A stretch of DNA of 64,000 nucleotides from Luzula sylvatica (Eukaryota > Streptophyta > Magnoliopsida > Poales > Juncaceae): assembly GCA_946800325.1 (NCBI GenBank), contig OX326957.1, positions 22,321,007 through 22,385,006 on the forward strand. The letters run 5' to 3'. The notes under the pieces were generated by a model. It did no database searches. It was not told the DNA's origin and saw nothing but the letters and a program-made list of their open reading frames with translations. A program made the translations under genes and the position numbers. How positions within the stretch are numbered: position 1 is the stretch's first letter; each line of letters opens with the position of its first letter. Below, piece after piece: positions 43,923 to 52,967 of the stretch.

Positions 43923-43924
43923 TT

Positions 43925-44404
43925 TGATGTGAGGCAAATAAGGCACAAAATTAATGCTTAATTTGGGGATTTTAGCCCTTGTGAAGAACAATTCTATATA
44001 CTTTATTAATCATATTTGAGATAACATGAATATTTCTTCACTAAGTGTGTTTTACTGCTTAATCACAGGAATTAGAAGGAATTTCTGGGAATTTGGAGAG
44101 TGTAGTTGTCTCCAACACGTCAAGAGGAGTAAAAACGATATATTACATCGATATATTCGGTACATGAATGAGACGGGAGGCAAACAATTATCATGATGAA
44201 AACTTACACAAAAGTTTACACGAAAACCACTCAACCCTTAGCCCTTATCCTGCCCACCTACCTTTGGTGGGAATTACTTCCTTACCCCCAATCCTCTCCA
44301 CCAACTCGTGGCCAATAAGAAGACTCCATGAGTGCTATAAATATGACCACAAGGGCCACGAGTTTGGACGTTCTTTTTCACACTCTTTTACGCCCATTCT
44401 CCCA

Positions 44405-44461
<57 letters not shown>

Positions 44462-45619
44462 TTAAGCAAGTCCAAGAACTTTCAAGAACACACAAGAATT
44501 GCAACTACGAACGATAATTTTCTAAGATCGATCACCGAATAGAAGCTTACTTCATTCGGTGAATCGGTTTACACTTCGACGAAGATCGAGTTGCGAGGAT
44601 TGAGGTGGAGCTTTCTTCATCCGAATCCACGCAAGCAAGGAGTCGAGCATTCACTATTCCACTCGGGAGCTTTCTTCCAATTGGACTTCTTGCAATCTCG
44701 AGTTCACTCAACCGGTACGGAGCTTTCTTCGATTGGCGAGTGGATCGGTACGAAAGGAAACGTTGTGTGAGGCGACTAGCTTTCTAGCATCTCAAGCAAC
44801 GGAGAAGGCATCCAAGACGAGACTCGAAGCTTTCTTCATCTCTCTAGGTGTTTTCTTTCCTTTCTTGTAATTCTTGTAGTTTAAATTCGAAATTGGGTTT
44901 GTGTAAAGAATTCTCGGTTTAATGAATCTTTAGTTTCTTGTTTACTTGAATCGAATCTTTGTTCTAAAACTTGTTCTTTTACTTAAGCTTTTGCTCTCAA
45001 TTTCTGCCTTAAAACTCAGTTTAATCTCACTTAATTCAATCTCAAATCAAACCTTTAATTCAAATCTCAAATCAAAACTCAAACCAGAATTCCAGAAATA
45101 CTTCCGTTATAACGGAACTTGAACTGCGTTACAACGGACTCAACGGTTTGTACCTGACTTTCAGTCTGTTGGTACTCCGTTGTAACGCAACTTAATTCCG
45201 TTGTAACGGACTCACCAGGATTTCCACTCAAATAGTTCAATACTAGTGCGTTGTAACGGAAATTGAGGTCCGTTGTAACGTATTAACCAATCCGTTGCAA
45301 CGCAACCACTGTTCGTTATAACGGACTAGTTTAGTGCGTTATAACGGAGTTTCATCCGTTGTAACGGACGTTCATCTCACACTAGCGCCAGAAAATTCAC
45401 TCAAGTGCGTTGTAACGGAACTTACTTCCGTTGTAACGGACTATCTTCTGTGAATTTTCTTCGTTATTTCTCATCCATTTTGATCCAAATTTTGACGCAA
45501 TTGCTCCCCGTGGAACGAATCTATACATTTGCCACTGTACAAACTTAGATTACAAATTTTGTTGATTGATCGGGGTTTTTAACACAACGATATTTTACAC
45601 GACAAAAACCCGCTCATCA
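43925..45619 (+). repeat. Gypsy 3' LTR
   Basis: 1695 bp. Identical to the 5' LTR apart from two substitutions near its start and a shorter CT repeat (44409-44458). TATA is at 44336-44343 and the palindrome array at about 45105-45455. Followed by the TGTGC target duplication. Confidence 0.96.
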
Positions 45620-45624
45620 TGTGC

Positions 45625-46440
45625 AGAGAATGTGCTTACGAGTCGACATGGAGGATAAAGCTTGGCTCTGGCATTTGCGGTTTGGACACTTGCACTATGG
45701 AGGCTTGCGAGAGTTGGCCAAGAAGGACATGGTGCACGGTCTGCCAGATATGGACTACACGAGCAGATTTTGCGAAGGTTGCGTACTCGGTAAACATGCA
45801 AGAGTCCCATTTCAGAAGAAGGCGAAATATGAAGCAGCAAACCCTCTCGAGCTTGTGCACACCGACATTTGTGGTCCGATCACACCGAAATCGTTTAGTG
45901 AGAAAAGGTATTTTTTTACATTCGTTGATGATTACACCAGGAGGACCTGGGTTTATTTTTTGAAGGAAAAATCCGAGGCATTCGAAGTGTTCAAGAGGTT
46001 CAAGGTGCTTGTCGAGAAGATGACCGGGCGATACATCAAAGCCTTGCGGTCAGATAGAGGCGGTGAGTACACGTCAACCGCATTTACGAGATTTTGTGAG
46101 GAGCAAGGGATTAAGAGATTCATGACTGCGCCATACTCACCTCAGCAAAATGGTGTGGCCGAGAGGAAGAACCGGACCATTCTCGACATGGTTCGATCGA
46201 TGTTGAAGAGCAAAGGAGTGCCAAAAGAATTTTGAGCTGAGGCGGTACAGTGTGCGGTGTATGTACAAAATCGATGTCCTCATGCAAAATTAGGCGAGAA
46301 AACACCTCAAGAAGCTTGGAGCAGTCAGAAACCGACGGTGTCGCATTTCAAGGTGTTCGGAAGTGTGGCATATGCACATGTACCGGATCAAAGGAGAACG
46401 AAGCTCGATGATAAAAGCAAGAAGTTCGTGTTCAGTGGAT
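45625..46440 (+). pseudogene. Copia pre-integrase and integrase region
   Basis: This resumes the copia polyprotein after the nested gypsy element, in frame with 33955. The GAG-pre-integrase zinc region reads LWHLRFGHLHYGGL ... CEGCVLGKHAR (HHCC type). The integrase core has HTDICGPI, FVDDYTRRTWVYFLK, LRSDRGGEYTS and APYSPQQNGVAERKNRTI, with all three acidic residues. A TGA at 46233-46235 (probably a lost Trp codon in EFWAEAV) interrupts it. The same frame continues with CAVYVQNRCPH, the KTPQEAW region and FKVFGSVAYAHVP, to a second stop TAG at 46446. The domain is complete but not translatable in one piece. Confidence 0.9.
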
Positions 46441-46940
46441 ATGACTAGAAAACGAAGGCATACAAGTTGTATGACCCCATTGAAAGAAAAGTTGTGGTGA
46501 GTCGAGATGTCCATGTGAATGAGAAGAGCGCATGGGACTGGAGTAAGAAGTGCGAGATGGAGGATGAGGACGCCGAGTCATACGAGTCCGAGAAAGAAGA
46601 ATCCGCAGCTACTGTACCGACTAGCCCCGCAATACCTGATGAAGAAGACGAACCGAGATAGACGCGCACACGGAGCCTACAGGAGCTATACGATGCAACC
46701 AGTGAGGTACATCTTGTTTGTCTTTTGGCAGATGCGGAGAATATTCCCTTTGAAGAAGCCGTGAGGAACAAGAAATGGCAAGCCGCGATGGATGAAGAGA
46801 TTGGGGCTATCGAGAAAAACAAGACGTGGGACTTGGTCGAATTATCAAAAAGATGCAAGCCCATAGGAGTCAAGCGGGTGTACAAGAAAAAGAAAAAATT
46901 TGAAGACGATGATCGGGATGATGAAGAGGCTTGTGCTTAA
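46441..46940 (+). pseudogene. Copia linker and beginning of reverse transcriptase, rest deleted
   Basis: After the TAG at 46446-46448 the frame continues with YKLYDPIERKVVVSRDV, the usual sequence before RT in copia elements. An acidic linker ends at TAG 46659. RT then starts with EAVRNKKWQAAMDEEI, NKTWDLVEL and PIGVKRVYKKKKK (through about 46897). Directly after this the sequence reads FEDDDRDDEEACA and stops, 11 bases before the 3' LTR. The catalytic RT motifs and all of RNase H are missing: an internal deletion of over 1 kb compared with full-length copia elements. Confidence 0.88.
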
Positions 46941-46950
46941 GGGAGGAATT
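46938..46950 (+). promoter_or_regulatory. Copia polypurine tract
   Basis: TAAGGGAGGAATT immediately before the 3' LTR start TGTTGATAAG. Purine-rich and correctly placed to prime plus-strand synthesis. Confidence 0.8.
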
Positions 46951-47302
46951 TGTTGATAAGCCCAAGTCCGAAATAATAAATCAAGTTTAATTAGCCCAAT
47001 TAATGTTAGGGAAAGTTGTTTTAAGGAAAGTAATTTAGGAAATTATTATAGGGCAAGATTTATTATAGGAAAGTAATTTAGGAAATAAGTTTTAAGGCAA
47101 GGTTTAATTCCTTGTAATGCAAGTTTATGGAGCCTATAAATAGGCCTTACATGTTTAGGGATTAATCACATTGAAATCATATCATCAAATATCAATTAGA
47201 AAAGAGAGAAAGACTTATAAGAGATTATTAGAATTATAAGAGAGAGTTTTGTTTATTAGAAATCTATATTTGAATCCATATTCGAATCCCGTATTACCAA
47301 CA
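46951..47302 (+). repeat. Copia 3' LTR
   Basis: 352 bp, TGTTGATAAG to CCAACA, with TATAAATA at 47135-47142. About five differences from the 5' LTR. Followed by AGTAC (47303-47307), the target duplication. Confidence 0.96.
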
Positions 47303-47600
47303 AGTACATGATTGAGCTCGAGTTACAAACTCAGTTGCAAATTCGATAAAGAGTACAAAGATGGAGTTCACAACACAAATCTAGTACAAAACTCGCTTAC
47401 AAACTCAATTACAACCTCACCTCGTGTCGCAAACTCATGATTGAGCACAATTACACATCTAGAGTATACAACTCGGTAACAAACTCGTAATCCCAACTAA
47501 GCTCAGTTACTTGATTGAGTACAATTTGAAGATCTCACAACTCGGAGTACAAAACTTAGTAAGAAATTCGAGTTAATGGCTCAGTGACAAATATAAATTT
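47303..47600. repeat. Degenerate ACAAACTCAGTT-type repeats
   Basis: The word ACAAACTC(A/G) and relatives recur about ten times. No coding content. Confidence 0.5.
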
Positions 47601-48004
47601 GAGTAAAACGCTCAGCGACCCGAAAAAAAGATCCGACCCGCCTGAACCCGAACCCGCCCCGAACCGAAAATGTTGAAAAGTCAACGACCCGAAACCGAAT
47701 GATCCGAATCTGAAATCGACCCGAATCTCACGATCCGAAAATTAAAATATTATTGTTAAAATCAATATAATATTGTTAAAATATCCTGGAATCAATAAAA
47801 TAAATCCCAAATTTTTCAAGAATTAAATTTTTGGAAAATCGAATAATTCGAAATCAAATTTTGCGAAATCCGAAAATCAATATGGCCAAGACCCGAAAGA
47901 TCCGAACCGAACGATCCGAAAATCGAAACGACCCGAAAACGAAACAATCCGAACCTGAAATGACTCGATCCGAGCCCAACCGACCCGTCCGATTGGCAGC
48001 TCTA
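47601..48004. mobile_element. hAT-like MITE fragment
   Basis: Rich in GACCCGAA/GATCCGAA words. It ends GATTGGCAGCTCTA, whose reverse complement TAGAGCTGCCAATC is a hAT-type terminus, like the element at 797-1531. The left terminus is missing, so it is truncated. No target duplication found. Confidence 0.5.
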
Positions 48005-48384
48005 CTCATGGTTGGTCTCTCCTTAATGCCATCGCGAACACACCTGAGAAGTAAGAAGACCGAATATGTGGCTGTCTAACATTAGTGTTATGTGGCCAAC
48101 TGTGTGGGGTTTGACAGATTTTTTTACAAATCATTTAACCAATGACTCCTTGCATGATTTATCACACAAACAATGTTACAGAATATCAGAAAAAAAAAAC
48201 AGGTGTCGACTTCTTGTGAGTTCGGAAATTTTTAATCTCTTTCTAATGTATCACAATCACAATTTTGTCTTGAGATATGTTATTTTCTGCGATCAATACA
48301 CGGAAAATGATGAATAAATTGAATCTGACAAGGGACAAAACCATGTGATTTGAGCCGTGAGTACAATTTTAGTGGGCTACAGGT
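48005..48384. other. Non-coding stretch
   Basis: AT-rich DNA between the MITE fragment and the duplicated 360-bp segment. Nothing recognised. Confidence 0.4.
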
Positions 48385-48745
48385 TTTAATTAGTGGGATA
48401 ATTGACCATGAAGAATTCCAGTATCCTGTCAGTCTCACTGAGGATAAGTATCGTTTTGGAAGAAAATATTGGCCCGATCATTTTCGAGAATGATCGTAAA
48501 ATATACGGTACGGGCCTCCGATACAGACTCCATCATTTGGCATGTTTTGTATACTGTGTTATTTTGGGGTTCGAATCAGTTTTGGGGCCAATTTGCTAGA
48601 GTGTTGGACAAGCAAGGATAATGACTTCGAGGGTCGGCTTGATATTTTGGTTGGTCTAATTCGTGTTTCTACTCATTTTCGAAATATTGTTCGAATTGTT
48701 GCCTCTCGTAAAAGATAATATTATCAACACCAATATTTTACATAG
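48385..48745 (+). repeat. 360-bp duplicated segment, copy 2
   Basis: Twin of 26695-27055, same orientation, with a 1-bp deletion (near 48557) that breaks the open frame. It lies about 150 bp before the start of DUF247 gene 2. Confidence 0.85.
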
Positions 48746-48768
48746 AACAAATCAAATGGTTGATGTAT

Positions 48769-48776
48769 TTATATAG
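48769..48776 (+). promoter_or_regulatory. TATA box of DUF247 gene 2
   Basis: TTATATAG in TGTATTTATATAGATGCC, about 115 bp before the ATG. The flanks match the promoter of gene 1 (AAAATAGAGGTGCAA). Confidence 0.5.
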
Positions 48777-48828
48777 ATGCCATTACATAGTAAATCTAAA
48801 AGCAAAATAGAGGTGCAAACTTTTGTTC

Positions 48829-48889
48829 TCTTTTTTCTGTCGTGGATGAGCAAAAAGAGTTTGATCTCGAATAAGGTTTTTTTTCTGTC
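48829..48889. repeat. Imperfect duplication of the DUF247 start region
   Basis: CTTTTTTCTGTCGTGGATGAGC...TTTGATCTCGAATAAGG is a degenerate copy of the following CTGTCATGGGAGAAGAG...GTTGATCTGGAACAAGG. It accounts for the greater TATA-to-ATG distance than in gene 1. Confidence 0.6.
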
Positions 48890-50477
48890 ATGGGAGAAGA
48901 GATAGAAGAAGTTGATCTGGAACAAGGTTCTACTTCGAAGATAGAAGAATTTGGTCCGGAACAAAATCAGAAAGTGGAAGACCTGAAAGGTACCAAGCTT
49001 AATTAATGAACTTATTTTTATCGCTAAAAAGATGGTTGATTTGTTCGATAGGAAGTACTTATATAACCGTCAATATAGACTAACGAATCTCATATTGATT
49101 TTTCTAGGTGCAAATGATAGATTGATGAGTCGTTTGCACAAAAAACTTGAAGCATTACCGGAGAAGGGTGAACAAAGGTGCACCATTTTCCGGGTTCCCG
49201 AAAACATTCGAAAGAATAAGCCACACCTATTCGAGCCGTCTGTTGTTTCTATCGGGCCATACCATCGAGATAAAGAGCATCTCCGTTATATTGAAGAGAT
49301 GAAGTGATGCCTTCATCGAGACTTCCTTGCCCAAGCCGATGACACTATTTTGGAGACATGCATTACAGAGATGAGGGCGTTAGAGGCACAAGCACGTGAG
49401 TGCTATGACGAAACCATTCACATGGATAGTGATGCCTTCATCGAGATGATGCTATTGGATGGTTCATTTATTATTCAATTTTTGTTCATACTGGACCACG
49501 AAGGGGCAGATAGGAATGCGATTTATAAGGATGCTGGTTGGAAGAATGCCATAATATCGGACGACTTGATCTTGATCGAGAATCAAATCCCTTTTTTTAT
49601 TTTAGAAAAGATGTTCTCATGTTTTACTAGTCAGGTCTTTTGTTCCGACAACTTGGATAGTATCGTTGGTCTACTTGCACCAGAAGGATTAATATCGTCA
49701 CCCAAGATCGCAACACCGTCTAAGAAAATCTATCATTTGCTCCATCTTTGTCACCATTATATTGTTCCAACTGACATGTTTGATCAGGATACACCAATTA
49801 TTCCTGATAAAACACAAAAACATAGTCAGCTTTGTCCTTCTTGGATACCACGACCAAGAGAACTCATTAAGACATGTCTAAACCTACAAAATACTCACAA
49901 GTCAAAACCCAGTGGGTCCGTATGGTCGCTTCCATGTGCTACAGAGTTACAGGAAGCAGGAGTTAAGATTAAAAAAAAAAAACCACCATGTCATTTTTCA
50001 TACGTAACCTTCCAATCAGGGGTACTAGAGATTCCTGCTCTTATTATTCAAGACATTACACCTGTCCTTATGATGAATCTTGTAGCTCTGGAGCAAGCTT
50101 TGTCAGATGTGCCTAAACTAATTACAACATACAATTGGTTCATGGATGCAATCGTGAACACGGCAAACGATGTAACTATACTTGAACGGTTGGATATAAT
50201 TGATAATATGATTGCCAGCGAGGAGGCAGTGGCCCTTTATTTCAACCAATCAGGTCAATATGTCCTGCTTGAGAGTAACCACTACCTTGCTGAGTTGTTT
50301 AAGAACATAAATGAGTATTGCAACAAAAAAAGCCATAGGAACAGGGCAAAGCTCATGCGAGATTACTTCAGCAACCCTTGGTCCATGCTTTCGCTGGGCG
50401 CAGCAACCTTTCTTATTCTTCTCACATGTACGCAAACCAGTTATGCCATATTCGCTTACCACCTCCCTCCTCATTGA
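48890..50477 (+). pseudogene. DUF247 family gene 2, single nonsense mutation
   Basis: A close paralogue of the intact gene at 20142-21721, same structure. Exon 1 (48890-48989) starts MGEEIEEVDLEQGS. A 118-bp intron (GT 48990, AG 49106-49107) is followed by exon 2 from 49108. Exon 2 reads CTIFRVPENIRK, FEPSVVSIGPYHRD and EEMK, then TGA at 49305-49307 exactly where gene 1 has the conserved Trp of EEMKWPLL: a TGG to TGA change. The same frame stays open beyond it for the remaining family sequence (MRALEAQARECYDE, LILIENQIPFFILEKM, VALEQ, membrane segment SLGAATFLILLTCTQ) to TGA at 50475. Apart from this codon nothing is broken. It may be a recent pseudogene, an allele, or a base error. Confidence 0.9.
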
Positions 50478-51795
50478 TGGCTTCATGTCCTTGCTGATTC
50501 TCATTATTATTTGTGCTTTTATTTTTCGTTTTTTCTTCTTCTTTTGCTTGGGTGTGAATTTTCTCTTGTTTTTTAATATCTTTTGTCTGCCTAAATTTAT
50601 AATTTGAGACCAATAAATTTCAATTGTGTTTGTGCTTCAACTTATTTGCTTGTGTTACTTTTCTACTTATCCTGTAATTTTTATTGAACATTCTCATAAG
50701 TTGCTTGTGTTACTTTCCTACTTAAAAGATTATTGATGTGAATTTTATCATTGTGAAGAACTAGAAGATATTTCGGGGTTTATTTGTTGATTTGTTGATT
50801 GGAGATTAATTGGGGGATTTGAATTTGGACATGGATAACAAAGATTAACAAATAATTTCACCGAAAAAATCAGAATACACGGAGAGAGAAATATTTCTGA
50901 TTTTATTTTGGGGTTACATAAGCAGTCCCACAAACTAAAAAAAAGAGTTCGTTTTCTCTGTTGAATACGTAAGGATAACATCCCAATCATTGAATACGTG
51001 GGAACCACAGAAAAAAAAGAAATAATAGAAATGTAAAAAAGGTGGCTGTGAAAGTTAATGGCAACATAAATTTTTCATAAATTTATGTAATATCAAATAT
51101 CAATCTCACCGAAATGATCCCGAATCCAACTATATGGAATAATTTTGAAACTGGCCCCACATATTTTGATATGTCAAAATTGCATTGGGGATGATTTTGA
51201 TGGAAATTTTCGGTGCTTCTAGCATTCCCGTATAAAATATGACGTTTTTCCTATATGTCCTTGAACTTTACTATAGAAGCACCCCTGTATAAAATATGAT
51301 GTTTTTCCTATATGTTCTTGAACTTTATTATTTCTAAATATTACAGGACTAAATAAATTTAAATCAAGTGTATCAACTTTCAAGCATGAATACTTCAATA
51401 ATTTGAAATTTATTAAATTATGTATTTTTAAATATTGTCATTCTATCATTAACTTTAATAAATTTATTATAAAAAAAATAATATTATATGAAATTATCAA
51501 GATTACTTAGTATTGCGATTACTTAGAATTAAATAAAATAAAACATTAATATTTTGTTAAAATTAAAATACTACGATATCAAACCAAATTATTATAAGAG
51601 ATGTGCTAAATCACGCAAGCTTAACGCACTCCGATCGTTATACTCCAAATAATAAAAAACGGAAGGAGAGCGGGTAGTACTCCGAATGCATGTATTAGCA
51701 GTACATTCCAAAATATGGAGGCGAAAATGTATGGCATAAAATATAAGATTATAGTTGAGTCGGACTTGGCCATGTTAATCGTCGGCGAGTCACTG

Positions 51796-51796
<1 letters not shown>
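50478..51796. other. Non-coding stretch after DUF247 gene 2
   Basis: The first 250 bp resemble the 3' flank of gene 1 in opposite orientation. The word TATAAAATATGA(T/C)GTTTTTCCTATATGT is duplicated at 51231 and 51290. The rest is AT-rich with no gene recognised. A short peptide at 51715-51790 (KIIVESDLAML) faintly recalls an RNase H fold but is too short to call. Confidence 0.4.

Positions 51797-51892
<96 letters not shown>
51797..51892. repeat. (TA)n(GT)n compound microsatellite
   Basis: TA repeat to 51874 followed by nine GT units to 51892. Confidence 0.96.
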
Positions 51893-52967
51893 TTTAAATA
51901 GTGCCGGTGGCACTATATCGGATATTGCGGCCACGATGAGAAGAACGCCACACCGCACAGAATCTCTTGCGAAAATGGCGATTTGGCGCTACAACCGCTA
52001 TAGCGGCGCCATAGAGGGGAATATTGCGGGTTGGAGCGGGTTGCAGCGGTGTAAATAGCGGTTAGTAGAGGGTAAAAAGAAGGCTTACGGTGGGCAGAAA
52101 GACTCTCTCCAAGGAGTTTCCCCTTTCGTGAAAGAAAAGAAGCAAAGAAGAAAGCCTTACCTGGCAACTGGCAAACGGCTGCCATATTTGGACGATTCAC
52201 AACTGGAGAAGGAAGACGGTTGGCAGCAGTAGCTAGACGACTGAAAAGGCAACGCGGTTGCAGCATGATTTCATCGTTTCTTGCTGGTTTCATGTTGAAA
52301 ATCAGGTTTTTGTTGATTTCGTTTTTCTTTTCATTTTTTGTTGGTAAATTGTTGAATCTTACATAATATGTGATTTTAATTCGAGTTCGATTTACCATTT
52401 GGATTGATTCGTATGCTATTTCTATTGATTCATATACCTAATATGATTTTCTTCATGAAATATGGAAAGTACACTTCCTAAACTTGCTTTAGAAATATGA
52501 TTTTGAAAACATTGAGGGATTAATTTGTAAATATTGAACTCATGATATTTCGTGTTTCTTTTACTGGATTTGGCTGATTTGGTGCTGAAAAATGAGGTTG
52601 ATTTGGAGATCTTGGCGACGACTGGTACTGGACACGGCAAAATCAGGTGATGAATCAGGTATTTTCGTGTTTCTTCAAAACCAAACGATTTATTGGATCG
52701 AAACCAGTTACTCGCAAATCGATTTAATTTCCCTTTAGGTATTGTTAACTGTTAAGATTCGAAAAAGAACTCGTTGAGATTCGAGAATTCGAAGCCAGGT
52801 ATTATTATGAGTAATTTTTCAATTTAGCCCTTGGTATTAATACAAATTGGTTTTTGCAGATGCGGCACTAGGAGGACGACGACCGGCTTAGGGAGCTTGC
52901 TGTGCCGTTAATCTCATATGCCCTTTTATTTTTTGTAAATTGAGTTTATTTTTGAATTTGGACTGAA
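51893..52967. other. Non-coding stretch with TE-like GC patch
   Basis: 51893-52065 is rich in ATTGCGG, TATAGCGG and GGCGCCA words bounded by TTTTAAATAGTGCCGG and GTGTAAATAGCGG. This looks like a MITE, but no target duplication is evident. The remainder to 52967 is AT-rich with no domain. A short exon-like piece after TTTTTGCAG at 52852-52860 was not identified. Confidence 0.35.

Larger units (their letters stand above)
42128..43924 (+). other. Gypsy 3' region without env-like ORF
   Basis: Athila elements often carry an env-like ORF here; none is visible in 1.8 kb. The region holds a first purine-rich tract (AAGTGTGGGGGGG, 42269-42281), a CGTTNNAACG palindrome array (42366-42782), a 73-bp unit duplicated around an A-run (43268-43458), and the purine tract before the 3' LTR (43911-43922). 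Confidence 0.8.
33956..45619 (+). mobile_element. Athila-like Ty3/gypsy retrotransposon nested in the copia element
   Basis: LTRs are at 33956-35670 and 43925-45619 (ends TGATG...CATCA), with a perfect 5-bp target duplication TGTGC at 33951-33955 and 45620-45624. The primer-binding site matches tRNA-Asp. Order is gag, protease, reverse transcriptase, RNase H, integrase, as in Ty3/gypsy. The tRNA-Asp site, DLGAS protease, 1.7-kb LTRs and a long region after integrase point to the Athila lineage. By eye the LTRs differ at two positions plus a 20-bp CT-repeat length change, so the insertion is very recent. A G-run at the gag/pol junction and a 940-bp duplication in RT break the reading frame. 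Confidence 0.95.
28080..47302 (+). mobile_element. Ty1/copia retrotransposon carrying two nested LTR elements
   Basis: The outer borders are TGTTGATAAGCCC at 28080 and CCAACA at 47302, with a perfect 5-bp target duplication AGTAC at 28075-28079 and 47303-47307. Taking out the two nested elements leaves roughly 3.4 kb: 5' LTR, primer-binding site, gag, protease, integrase, the first part of reverse transcriptase, purine tract and 3' LTR. The two 352-bp LTRs differ at about five positions by eye (1.4%). Reverse transcriptase is almost entirely deleted, and integrase and linker carry three stops, so the element is non-autonomous. Confidence 0.95.

Noticed and set aside
51715..51797. Peptide KIIVESDLAML as an RNase H remnant of a LINE
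   Set aside because: Too short, with no flanking motifs; it could be chance.
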